Positions 51,901 through 59,792 of a stretch of 64,000 bases of DNA are shown here, piece by piece (the stretch's first letter is position 1; each line of letters begins with the position of its first letter). The notes below the pieces were generated by a model. It was not told the origin of the DNA. It saw only the letters and a list, made by a program, of their open reading frames with translations, and did no database searches. Both the position numbers and the translations under genes were made by a program. This stretch comes from Actinomycetota bacterium (GTDB lineage: Bacteria; Actinomycetota; Acidimicrobiia; Acidimicrobiales; Ilumatobacteraceae), in the NCBI GenBank assembly GCA_016870775.1, contig VGAK01000001.1, forward strand, positions 124,001 through 188,000, given 5' to 3'.

Positions 51901-52222
51901 GATTGCAGGCGGCTGCAAATCCGGGGTTTCCTCCGAGGAGACGCACCACTGCTCCGGGCAGGTTCGTTGCGACGAGATCCAACACCGCCCGGCGGCCCGG
52001 GTCGGACTCCGACCCGGTCACGAGGACCAGGTGTTGGAGACCGGGACAGTCCTGCCCCGCGAGGGCAGCCAGAGTCTCACCCAGCCAGTCGCCCGGCTCA
52101 TGGATCACGACCACTGCCACCACCGGAGGCACCGGCATCCCCGGTGCGGTCCCCGTCGGAGGGACCTCGGGGTTCACCGCCTGCGACGGGACCGCATCTG
52201 GGGTCGAGGTGGGCTCTGACAC
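48905..52222 (-). CDS. GT2 glycosyltransferase fused to large multi-pass membrane region
   Basis: 1105 aa; VVAVVVIHEPGDWLGETLAALAGQDCPGL, FCFLHDDVALAPDAI, GADLDLCWRCHAAAARVVVVP, then many TM segments. Confidence 0.85.
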   Translation of the reverse strand: MSEPTSTPDAVPSQAVNPEVPPTGTAPGMPVPPVVAVVVIHEPGDWLGETLAALAGQDCPGLQHLVLVTGSESDPGRRAVLDLVATNLPGAVVRLLGGNPGFAAACNRVLDLVEGESGFFCFLHDDVALAPDAISRLVEEGYRSNVGVAGPKLVYWDEVRMIQSVGTMVDRFGVGVAVADVGELDQEQHDAVRDVFALSGACLMVRADLFRAVGGFTADLAIHGADLDLCWRCHAAAARVVVVPAAVARHRESMLRDAPTDTRDDTLAATGPPLVDAEAESTRVRTVLSLTPAPQLPLLIAQLIAHTVIRSLILLFTGRVGPAGVEVRALLSSVVGLGGVIARRRHAAAVRRVSGAEVRALQLQGSAHVTSWLRARARAAGIAQAAGPVVREATPRAVVTLWVLLAVLLVVGSRSLITGGIAEVGQMARTEGGVRDLVSAHVSGWWSAGFGQASAVPTGVLLWAIGGVVSLGDLDVARMLFVVALPLVGWLGAWRLASVLGTRAARVAGTLAYAAVPLPYAAIASGRWGALAVYAGLPWIVHLSRLVVGHVDLGRAYLDAAGNRVVEVDRDLFVDAPPTRMRRHCAALALVASSVAAFEPGIVVVVPVTVAALWLATWVHGAPALRSLRWLGVGAGIVGSAAVLNLPWSATYVRSGWWEALTGAPVEGGRDLGLVALASFSVGRFLFAPLSIALYVAVAGAVFLVRGAKVPWALRGALLTGVNLLLVVLDDAALLPVHLPEPAVMLVPAALGISICAASMGAALSVDLRRGKFSWRQPLGLVVTAAFAVGTVPVATNAVDGGWNQPSLAVVQLMNQLPGEDVDGGYRTLFIGDPRVLPGAPNNLGWGIGWSVVNGRAPDVTEMWETGPTRARDQALVALYGIVRGQTARSGRLLAPLGVRYVVVPIIDGGESRRESPIAAPDGLEEALSRQLDLKRRYSSPDLVIFENASWIPVRSVLAAPTADASARAGAESVISADLAGAVPALHSEDPVASVTGDLPVGTFHAAVSFNDRWRLTGPDGRGIPMRPAFGLTNAWDITTAGRHMLSFDTGALQSAGVILQFAAWCVLAWLAVARGRRPRRLTSAPTATEQSAVMSMDQGREGVL

Positions 52223-52238
52223 GCCGGACCGAGGCTAG

Positions 52239-52258
52239 TGGGGGCAGAAAAACCCCCA
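52239..52258. terminator. Hairpin tggggg-cagaaaaa-ccccca in a divergent intergenic region (role unclear)
   Basis: 6-bp perfect arms. Confidence 0.35.
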
Positions 52259-52267
52259 AGATCAGGC

Positions 52268-52283
52268 TGTGACAAACGTCAGA
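52268..52283 (+). promoter_or_regulatory. CRP/FNR-family-like site TGTGA-N6-TCAGA
   Basis: One mismatch from TGTGA-N6-TCACA; upstream of the -35 at 52295. Confidence 0.4.
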
Positions 52284-52294
52284 GCGCACTGTGC

Positions 52295-52323
52295 TTGCTT
52301 TTGCTAGCGCCTCTCCTTAGTAT
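52295..52323 (+). promoter_or_regulatory. Candidate leaderless promoter TTGCTT-N17-TAGTAT
   Basis: -10 ends 6 nt before ATG 52330; no SD. Confidence 0.55.
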
Positions 52324-52329
52324 GTCGGC

Positions 52330-52650
52330 ATGCCAAAGTTGACCCTTCCTCCCCTGCCCAACATCAAATTCCCGAAGATCGATCTCTCGACACTCGACGT
52401 GCGCAAGATCGACCTGCCCAAGATCGACCTGCCGAAGGTGCGAGTTCCCCAGTTCCACTCGATCGACATCACGAACGTGGACCTCGCGAAGCTGGATCCG
52501 CGCAAGGTGCTCGAGGCACCGGTTGTCAAGCAGGTCACCGAGGCCGGCTACACCGCCGTCGGCTTTGCGGTGCTCGGCTTCCAGAAAGCCCAGGTTCGCC
52601 GGCGCGAGGTTCTCGAGTCGTTGAAGAACCGCCTCAACACCGCCCAGTGA
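52330..52650 (+). CDS. Small protein with 5-residue-periodic N-terminus and hydrophobic/basic C-terminal helix
   Basis: MPKLTLPPLPNIKFPKIDLSTLDVRKIDLPKIDLPKVRVPQ..GYTAVGFAVLGFQKAQVRRREVLESLKNRL; own promoter-like sequence. Confidence 0.7.
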   Translation: MPKLTLPPLPNIKFPKIDLSTLDVRKIDLPKIDLPKVRVPQFHSIDITNVDLAKLDPRKVLEAPVVKQVTEAGYTAVGFAVLGFQKAQVRRREVLESLKNRLNTAQ

Positions 52651-52760
52651 CGACTCCGTCCTGCCGATAGCGGGACACGTCTTTCGTCCACACGCACAGC
52701 GGCACGCATCTGTGCCCAGTGTCAACCACCACTAGCCTCGGAGTCCGTGTCCGGAGCCCG

Positions 52761-54083
52761 ATGGTGAGCAACAGCGACGCGTCGTTGAACAAGGCTCCAC
52801 TCCCCGAGGGAACTCTGTCGGTTGGCGTTGGTCTGTTCATCTCCGGGATCACGGCCTACGTCTTTTTCAAGGTGGGTCAGGAGGCGTTGGGCAAAGAGGG
52901 CTTCAAACCCATTGTGGTGCTGTGGTTCGCCGCGTTCGCCCTGATGCCGGGCTTCTTCATGCCGGTCGAGCAGGAACTCGGCCGGGCTCTCGCCCACCGT
53001 CGTGCGCTCGACCAGGGCGGACGCCCCGTGCTGGTGCGGATGCTCATGCTCGCAACCGGGTTGGGTGCGCTCCTGCTGACTGGCCTGCTCATCGCATCTC
53101 CTTGGCTCACCCGCGAGTTTTTCGAGGGATACGGCATCGTCACGCTCGCACTCATCATCGCGTTGTTCGCCTATGTGCCGTTCCACCTGGTGCGCGGGAT
53201 CGCCTCCGGCTCGGGACGCTTCGTCGCCTACGGACTCACACTCGGGATCGACGGGACCGCGCGGCTCGCAGCCTGCACCGTGCTGTGGCTCGCTGGCATC
53301 GACAGCCCGGGCCCGTATGCGCTGGCAGTCGTGCTGGCACCGATCGCTGCGATCGCTGTCGTTGCCGCGCGCCACGAGACTCGCACCGACGACGGTCCGC
53401 CCGCGGAATTCTCCGAGGTCTCGGGGAACCTCGGGTGGTTGCTTCTCGGATCGGTGATGGGGGCCGCACTCGTGAACGCCGGTCCCCTCGGGGTCGATGT
53501 CCTTGCCGATTCCACCGAGACCGCCAAGGTGACGGTGTTCGGCAACGGAGTCCTTCTCGCGCGGGTGCCGCTTTTCCTGTTCCAAGCCGTGCAGGCTGCC
53601 CTGCTTCCGCGACTCGCGCGGTTGGCCGCCAAGGGCGACCTCGACGAGTTCAGGGAAGGCCTCTCGCTCCTCCTCAAGGTCGTGGCCGCCGTCGCGGTCC
53701 TCGGCACGATCGGTGCATTCGCGCTCGGTCCCCCGGTGCTCGACTTGGTCTACGAGGGTGGACTCGACCGGCGCACGATCACCCTGCTGGCACTCGCGAG
53801 CGGGGTGTACATGGTCGCTCTCGCGATCGCACAGGCCGTGATCGCATTGCGCGGACACCGACTCGTCGCGCTCGGGTGGGCCACTGGTGTCGCCGCGTTC
53901 CTCGTGGTCACCGCGGTGTCGAGCGACGATCTCTACCTGCGCGTCGAGGCCGGTCTGGTCGCCGCGTCCACGGTCGCGCTGGTCATCTTCGGGATGTCAC
54001 TTCGCTCGCTGATGTCGGCGGGTCACGCACCGGACGCCGACGGCTTCAGCGACGGCATCGCAGACGCACCGCTGAAGCCTTGA
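52761..54083 (+). CDS. Polysaccharide flippase-like (MOP/MATE superfamily) membrane protein
   Basis: 454 aa, about 12 TM; GVGLFISGITAYVFFKVGQ; located in glycan locus. Confidence 0.68.
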   Translation: MVSNSDASLNKAPLPEGTLSVGVGLFISGITAYVFFKVGQEALGKEGFKPIVVLWFAAFALMPGFFMPVEQELGRALAHRRALDQGGRPVLVRMLMLATGLGALLLTGLLIASPWLTREFFEGYGIVTLALIIALFAYVPFHLVRGIASGSGRFVAYGLTLGIDGTARLAACTVLWLAGIDSPGPYALAVVLAPIAAIAVVAARHETRTDDGPPAEFSEVSGNLGWLLLGSVMGAALVNAGPLGVDVLADSTETAKVTVFGNGVLLARVPLFLFQAVQAALLPRLARLAAKGDLDEFREGLSLLLKVVAAVAVLGTIGAFALGPPVLDLVYEGGLDRRTITLLALASGVYMVALAIAQAVIALRGHRLVALGWATGVAAFLVVTAVSSDDLYLRVEAGLVAASTVALVIFGMSLRSLMSAGHAPDADGFSDGIADAPLKP

Positions 54084-54107
54084 ATCGGGCCTGCCAGCCC
54101 GTGCCCC

Positions 54108-55094
54108 TTATTTCTTGACGCGCGATGACTCGAAGGCGAGATCGTGCTCGACCATCATCTTGACGAGCCCGGGGAAGTCGACCTCGGGGCGCCAGCCGAG
54201 TTTGGTGTGGGCCTTGGTCGGGTCACCGATCAACAGGTCCACCTCGGCGGGGCGGAAGAACCGCGGGTCCTGGCGCACGTAGTTTGACCAATCGCCGAGC
54301 CCTGCCTCGGCGAAAGCCAACGTCAGGAACTCCTCGATCGAGTGCGTCTGGCCGGTGGCGACCACGTAGTCGTCGGGCTCGTCCTGCTGGAGCATCATCC
54401 ACATCGCCCGTACATAGTCGCCCGCGTAGCCCCAGTCCCGCTTCGCATCGAGGTTTCCCATCACGAGCTCGGATTCGAGGCCGAGTTTGATGCGCGCCGC
54501 GGTGTTGGTGATCTTGCGCGTCACGAACTCGAGTCCGCGGCGGGGCCCCTCGTGGTTGAAGAGAATTCCCGAGCACGCATAGATGCCGTAGCTCTCCCGG
54601 TAGTTGACCGTGATGGCGTGCCCGAAGACCTTGGCGCACCCGTAGGGAGAGCGGGGATGGAACGGCGTCAATTCGGTCTGGGGCACCTCGCGCACCTTGC
54701 CGAACATCTCCGACGACGACGCTTGGTAGAAGCGGATGGGGTTGTTCTGTGCACCACCGACCATGCGGATGGCCTCGAGCATGCGCAGCACGCCCAGACC
54801 CGTGATGTTCGAGGTCAGCTCGGGCTGGCCGAATGAGATCGCCACGAACGAGATGGCACCGAGGTTGTAGACCTCGTCGGGGCGCACGTACTCGAGTGTC
54901 GACACGAGGCTCGGCAGGTCGGCGAGGTCGCCCTGCACCAACTCGACATAGGGGAACTCGTCCCGTAGCTGGAGGGCACGGGGGTTGTTCTGGCCCTTCA
55001 TCATCCCGAAGACCTGGTAGCCCTGGCCGTGGAGGAACTCTGCGAGGTGCTGGCCGTCCTGGCCGGTGATTCCGGTGATGAGTGCGCGGGGCAT
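54108..55094 (-). CDS. gmd: GDP-mannose 4,6-dehydratase
   Basis: [83 protein letters not shown]. Confidence 0.95.
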   Translation of the reverse strand: MPRALITGITGQDGQHLAEFLHGQGYQVFGMMKGQNNPRALQLRDEFPYVELVQGDLADLPSLVSTLEYVRPDEVYNLGAISFVAISFGQPELTSNITGLGVLRMLEAIRMVGGAQNNPIRFYQASSSEMFGKVREVPQTELTPFHPRSPYGCAKVFGHAITVNYRESYGIYACSGILFNHEGPRRGLEFVTRKITNTAARIKLGLESELVMGNLDAKRDWGYAGDYVRAMWMMLQQDEPDDYVVATGQTHSIEEFLTLAFAEAGLGDWSNYVRQDPRFFRPAEVDLLIGDPTKAHTKLGWRPEVDFPGLVKMMVEHDLAFESSRVKK

Positions 55095-55241
55095 CGACGA
55101 ACCTTCGTGTGCGAGTCGAACGGAGACTCACCGACGCTACCACCGGCCCCACCGCGCCGACGGCGAGGCCCGAACGCATCTCGAGCCCGTCGCGCGTCCA
55201 TGGTGGGGTCCAAACGACCGTGCGGTCCTACGCTTCGGGAC

Positions 55242-56216
55242 ATGATTTGCGTGCTCGCCGGCGGCGTCGGCGCGGCCCGATTCCTCAGGGGTCTCGTGGA
55301 GGTCGTCGAACCGGAGCGGATCACCGCGATCGTGAACACCGCCGATGACACCGTGCTGCACGGGTTGTCGATCTCGCCCGATCTGGACACCGTCGTCTAC
55401 ACGCTCTCCGATGCGATCGACCCGGCGCGCGGGTGGGGACTGCGTGACGAGACCTGGCGCGCGATGGAGGGATTGGCACGATTCGCGCGCGTCCGGCCGG
55501 ATGGTTCCTCGGCGGGTGGTGCGTGGTTCAACCTCGGTGACACCGACCTCGCCACGCACTTCTACCGGACGGGTCGGCTCGCCGAAGGTGCCAGGCCCTC
55601 CGAGGTGGCAGCAGAGATCGCGCGTGCGTTCGGCGTCGGGGTCCGCATCCTGCCGATGACCGAGCAACGGGTGCGCACAATGGTCGACACCGAGGTCGGT
55701 CGCATGGGATTCCAGGAGTACTTCGTGGGGATGCACCACGACGTCGGGGTGCGCTCGATCGAGTTCGCGGGGGTGTCCGGGGCGTCGTTCATCGATCCGA
55801 TCGTGCTGGAGGCAGCAGAGTGCGTGGTGATCGCCCCGTCCAATCCAGTCGTGTCGATCGGTCCGATTCGTGCGCTCACCGGGGTCGATGCCGCTCTCGC
55901 CGCGCGACGCGACTCGGTGGTGGCGATCTCACCGATCGTGGCCGGTGCCGCCCTGAAGGGGCCGGCGGACCGGATGCTCACCGATCTCGGGCACGAGGCG
56001 AGCGTCGTGGGGGTGGCGCGGATGTACGCCGGCGTGTGTGGCACGCTCGTCATCGACGCCCAGGATGCCCCGCTCGCCGGTGCCGTCGAACGCGAGGGTG
56101 TGCGGTGCGTCGTCGTCGACACCATCATGTCGAGACCGGGTGTGGCCGCGGCACTGGCCGCGACCGCGCTCGAAGCGGCGGGGGTGCGGCTCCCGCGAGG
56201 AGGAAACCGACAATGA
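55242..56216 (+). CDS. fbiA: 2-phospho-L-lactate-type transferase (F420 biosynthesis)
   Basis: MICVLAGGVGAARFLRGL, IVNTADDTVLHGLSISPDLDTVVYTL, FNLGDTDLATHFYRTGRL, APSNPVVSIGPI. Confidence 0.94.
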   Translation: MICVLAGGVGAARFLRGLVEVVEPERITAIVNTADDTVLHGLSISPDLDTVVYTLSDAIDPARGWGLRDETWRAMEGLARFARVRPDGSSAGGAWFNLGDTDLATHFYRTGRLAEGARPSEVAAEIARAFGVGVRILPMTEQRVRTMVDTEVGRMGFQEYFVGMHHDVGVRSIEFAGVSGASFIDPIVLEAAECVVIAPSNPVVSIGPIRALTGVDAALAARRDSVVAISPIVAGAALKGPADRMLTDLGHEASVVGVARMYAGVCGTLVIDAQDAPLAGAVEREGVRCVVVDTIMSRPGVAAALAATALEAAGVRLPRGGNRQ

Positions 56217-56926
56217 CACGCCTCACCGCATGGGGAATACAGGGCATCGGAGAGATCGTTCCCGGCCAGCAACTGGGCGAGGTGATCGCCGATGCGTGCA
56301 CGGATGAGCCGAACGGACCGCTCGCCGACCACGACGTGCTGGTGGTGACCCAGAAGATCGTCTCCAAGGCCGAGGGACGACTCGTGGCGATCGACCCAGA
56401 GGACCCGCTCAGCCACAAGGCACTCGTGGAGCAGGAGGCGGTGCGCATCGTGCGCCGTCGCGGTGATCTCATCATCACCGAGACCGCGCAGGGTTTCATC
56501 TGCGCCAACAGCGGGATCGATCTCTCGAACGTCGAGCGGGGCTGGGCCGCGCTCCTGCCGATCGACTCGGACAGGTCCGCGCGACGCATCCGCGACATCG
56601 TGCGTGCCCGGCTCGGCGTGTCGGTCGGCGTGATCGTCTCCGACACCTTCGGTCGTCCGTGGCGCAGGGGTCTCACCGATGTCGCGATCGGTGTGGCGGG
56701 CATCGCCGGTGTCGTCGACCTGCGCGGCACACCCGATGCCCTCGGTCGCACGATGCAGGTCACCGAGGTCGCGGTCGCCGACGAACTGGCCTCGGCCGCA
56801 GAACTGGTGATGGGCAAGTCGAGCGGCATCCCAGTCGCCGTCGTGCGTGGCGCCGATCCCGAGTGGTTCAGGGACTCGAGCATCGGGGAACTGGTGCGAC
56901 CACCGTCGGAGGACCTGTTCCGCTGA
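56213..56926 (+). CDS. fbiB: Coenzyme F420-0:L-glutamate ligase (CofE domain only)
   Basis: IQGIGEIVPGQQLGEVI, VVTQKIVSKAEGRL, SGIDLSNVERGWAALLP, VIVSDTFGRPWRRGLTDVAIG; ATGA overlap with fbiA. Confidence 0.93.
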   Translation: MTRLTAWGIQGIGEIVPGQQLGEVIADACTDEPNGPLADHDVLVVTQKIVSKAEGRLVAIDPEDPLSHKALVEQEAVRIVRRRGDLIITETAQGFICANSGIDLSNVERGWAALLPIDSDRSARRIRDIVRARLGVSVGVIVSDTFGRPWRRGLTDVAIGVAGIAGVVDLRGTPDALGRTMQVTEVAVADELASAAELVMGKSSGIPVAVVRGADPEWFRDSSIGELVRPPSEDLFR

Positions 56927-56931
56927 CCGTG

Positions 56932-57843
56932 TCAGCGCAGTCGCGTGAGCCCGTCGCGGAGCGCGGTGAAGGGCGACCACCCGAGTTGGATGCGTGCCCG
57001 CGTCGGCGAGAGTGACAGGCGCAGGAGATCGTTCGGACGCGCCGCGGACGTGCGCGGCGCGGGTGAGGCGGCCCCGCCCATCGTGTCCCACAGGTCGGCG
57101 ATGCTCACCGCCCGTCCCGTGCCCACGTTGATCACCAGACCACCGCCACGCTCGAGCGCCCGCACGAGGGCATCGACGGTGTCGTCCACATGGATGAAGT
57201 CGCGTGTCTGCTTGCCGTTCCCGTGCACGATCGGCGCACGACCGGCCGCGAGTGCATCGGCAAAGGCCGCAACGACGCCGTCATCGGCGCGCTGGCGCGA
57301 GCCGTAGACGTTCGCCATCGCCAGGACCGTGAACTCGACCCCGTGCCTGTCGCGATAGACCGAGTGCAAGTCGGAGGCGGCGCGCGCCAGCACCTCCTGA
57401 CTCGTGCGCGCATCGGAGATGTGGCCCTCCTTGATCGGCAGGTCGCGCGCGGCAACCTCGCCGTAGAGGAGACCCGCGGGAAGACCGGTGACGACCTTGC
57501 CCACCGAGGCAAGCCGGGCGGCCTCGAGCACCGCCACCACCGCGCGCACCGACCCGAGCGAACCGTTCAGGTGGCACGCGCCCGGGTGGAACACCGCCAG
57601 GTTCACCAGAACCTCCGGACGCCGCAGCGACACCAGCTCGGAGAACTCGGCTGATTCAGTGGCGATGTTCTGGAACTTGAACCGCCCGGTCGCGGCGCGC
57701 GCATCGGCGAGGTTGGTGATCGACCCAGTCGAGAGATCATCGACGACATCGACCTCGTGGCCCTCGGCGAGCAGTCTGTCGACGAGGTGCGAGCCGATGA
57801 AACCCGCCCCACCGATCACCATCGCCCGTCTCCTCGGAGTCAC
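56932..57843 (-). CDS. NAD-dependent epimerase/dehydratase
   Basis: VIGGAGFIGSHLVDRLLAEGHEVDVVDDLSTG, RDFIHVDDTVDALVRALE. Confidence 0.9.
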   Translation of the reverse strand: MTPRRRAMVIGGAGFIGSHLVDRLLAEGHEVDVVDDLSTGSITNLADARAATGRFKFQNIATESAEFSELVSLRRPEVLVNLAVFHPGACHLNGSLGSVRAVVAVLEAARLASVGKVVTGLPAGLLYGEVAARDLPIKEGHISDARTSQEVLARAASDLHSVYRDRHGVEFTVLAMANVYGSRQRADDGVVAAFADALAAGRAPIVHGNGKQTRDFIHVDDTVDALVRALERGGGLVINVGTGRAVSIADLWDTMGGAASPAPRTSAARPNDLLRLSLSPTRARIQLGWSPFTALRDGLTRLR

Positions 57844-57853
57844 GAAACCATTC

Positions 57854-58861
57854 TCACCATGACGACCGTGCCGGATCGGGGATACGCACCCCTTTCGCCA
57901 CGGTCCCCGCGGACACCACCGCGTCGGCGCCGATCACGCACTCTGTGAGGTCGCATCCGTCGCCGACCGTGCCCATCACGAGACTGCGCTCGAGCCGGAC
58001 ACCGTCGCCGAGGCGCGCACCGGGCAGCACGACCGAGTCCACCAGCACGCAACCGGCCCCGATCACCGCGTTCTCCCCCACGACCGTGTGCACGAGCGAC
58101 GCAGTGGCCGCGACATGGGCCTGGGGTCCGACCGAGGACAGGATCAGCCGGCGCGATCCATCGATCAGGTCGAGGTTCGCGCGCAGGTACGTCTCGGCCC
58201 TGCCGGTGTCGATCCAATAGTCCTCGGTCGCCATCGCAGCGAGGTGGCCGTCGGCGACCATCGCCGGGAAGATCTCGCGCTCGATCGAGACCTTGCGTCC
58301 CGGGTCGATGCGCTCGACCACCGATGCCTCGAGCACATAGGTTCCCGCGTTGATGACCCGGCTCTCTGTCTCACCGGGTGCCGGCTTCTCGACGAATCTG
58401 CGGACCCAGCCGTCCGCGTCGGTCTCGACCACCCCGTACTGGGAAGGGTCGTCGACCGGTGTGAGGTGGATCGTGCCCTCCGCTCCCCGCTCGCGGTGGA
58501 ACGCCACCAGCGAGGCCACGTCGAGGTCGCAGAGGATGTCACCGTTCATCGCCACGAAGGTCGAATCGATGCCTGCATCACGTGCGGCGAATGCGATCGC
58601 GCCGGCGGTGTCGAGTGGCTCGGGCTCCACCGCGTAGTGCAGGTCCACTCCGGCACAGAGGCCCTCGGGGAACGCCTCGAAGAACGGCTCGGGCTTGAAC
58701 CCGAGCGCGAGGACCACGCGCGAGACCCCCGCACGACCGAGACCAGCGACCAAATGCTCGAGCTGGCGGACGTTGGCGATCGGAAGCAGGGGCTTGGGGA
58801 TCGAGTACGTGAGCGGTCGCAGCCGGGTTCCGAATCCCCCGACGAGGACGACCGCGTGCAT
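57854..58861 (-). CDS. Sugar-phosphate nucleotidyltransferase (mannose-1-phosphate guanylyltransferase-like)
   Basis: MHAVVLVGGFGTRLRPLTYSIPKPLLPIAN, FVAMNGDILCDLD, C-terminal left-handed beta-helix repeats. Confidence 0.9.
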   Translation of the reverse strand: MHAVVLVGGFGTRLRPLTYSIPKPLLPIANVRQLEHLVAGLGRAGVSRVVLALGFKPEPFFEAFPEGLCAGVDLHYAVEPEPLDTAGAIAFAARDAGIDSTFVAMNGDILCDLDVASLVAFHRERGAEGTIHLTPVDDPSQYGVVETDADGWVRRFVEKPAPGETESRVINAGTYVLEASVVERIDPGRKVSIEREIFPAMVADGHLAAMATEDYWIDTGRAETYLRANLDLIDGSRRLILSSVGPQAHVAATASLVHTVVGENAVIGAGCVLVDSVVLPGARLGDGVRLERSLVMGTVGDGCDLTECVIGADAVVSAGTVAKGVRIPDPARSSW

Positions 58862-59670
58862 CAGCCACCCGTCGTGTCGCTCGCCACCGTGGTGGTCGGC
58901 GAACCAGCCACCGTGGTGGTCGGCGAACCAGCGACTGTGGTGGCAGAGCCGGCGACCGTTGTGGTGGGCGCGGGTCCACCAGCATCGACTGCGCCGAGCT
59001 CGGGCAGGTTCGCAGCGCTCGGAGGCAACGGAATCTCCGTGCCGGGTGCGATGTAGGCGACGGTGATCGCCATCTGGTCCTTGTCGATGCGTATGTTGTC
59101 GAAGTCGGCGATGTACTTCTTGCTCACATCGGGTTTGTCGTAGGAGTCCCACACCACGACCTGGACCTGGGCGTCGACTTCCTTGCCGGACTCGTCCTTG
59201 CACTTGTCAGTGCCCACCGTGTAGGACTTCCCCTCGTTCTGTGCAATCGGGAATCCGATGCCGTCGGGAGAGACCCTCAGGCTGTAGGAGTCGAAGAAGA
59301 CGCCGAACTTGGCGCGCCGCCCGGTGGCGAGCGCCTGCGGGTGCCAGTGGATCACGCCGTCCTCGTGGCTGTGCACGCCGTACTTCAGGTAGTTCGGATC
59401 GACCGGCTCATCGTCGAGAGTCCCCTTCAAATCGTCGATGAACTGGTCGCACGCATAGAACCCGTAGGAGACATGCCAGTGGTCGTTGACCGTCGGAGGC
59501 TCGTCGCTGTCGGGGGCGGCCTGGCGGGCGTACCCCACCAAGACCAGACCCAGCACGACGACGATCGCCATGACGGACGGGAACAGTGTCCCGCCCTGGA
59601 ACCGGACCTTTCGGCCCTTGCCCTTCTGCGCGAGACGCGCAACCTTCCTCGCCGACGAACTGTTTGCCAC
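58861..59670 (-). CDS. Membrane-anchored His-rich extracellular protein with TTTVAGSP repeat tail
   Basis: N-terminal basic segment + TM (LFPSVMAIVVVLGLVLVGYA), DHWHVSYGFYACDQFI, YGVHSHEDGVIHWHP; 1-nt overlap with the next gene. Confidence 0.65.
   Translation of the reverse strand: MANSSSARKVARLAQKGKGRKVRFQGGTLFPSVMAIVVVLGLVLVGYARQAAPDSDEPPTVNDHWHVSYGFYACDQFIDDLKGTLDDEPVDPNYLKYGVHSHEDGVIHWHPQALATGRRAKFGVFFDSYSLRVSPDGIGFPIAQNEGKSYTVGTDKCKDESGKEVDAQVQVVVWDSYDKPDVSKKYIADFDNIRIDKDQMAITVAYIAPGTEIPLPPSAANLPELGAVDAGGPAPTTTVAGSATTVAGSPTTTVAGSPTTTVASDTTGG
58883..58930. repeat. 2 perfect copies of a 24-bp unit (gccaccgtggtggtcggcgaacca), degenerate copy following, coding SPTTTVAG
   Basis: Read directly. 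Confidence 0.93.
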
Positions 59671-59792
59671 GAGTACACGAGGCTACCGGCTGGGACCGAG
59701 CGCCCGGGAGCGCGGCGACCGAGCATGTGCCGACGCGATCCGGCGAATCACGGACCCGAACGACCCTCGCGGTCGGCCACTTGGCTCGACGA

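Noticed and set aside
58883-58951. CRISPR-like or mobile-element repeats
   Set aside because: Contiguous 24-bp in-frame coding repeat with degeneration, no spacers
59671-59792. Possible tRNA in the 122-bp gap
   Set aside because: A GTTCGGGTCC string resembles a T-loop but no acceptor, D or anticodon arms can be assembled
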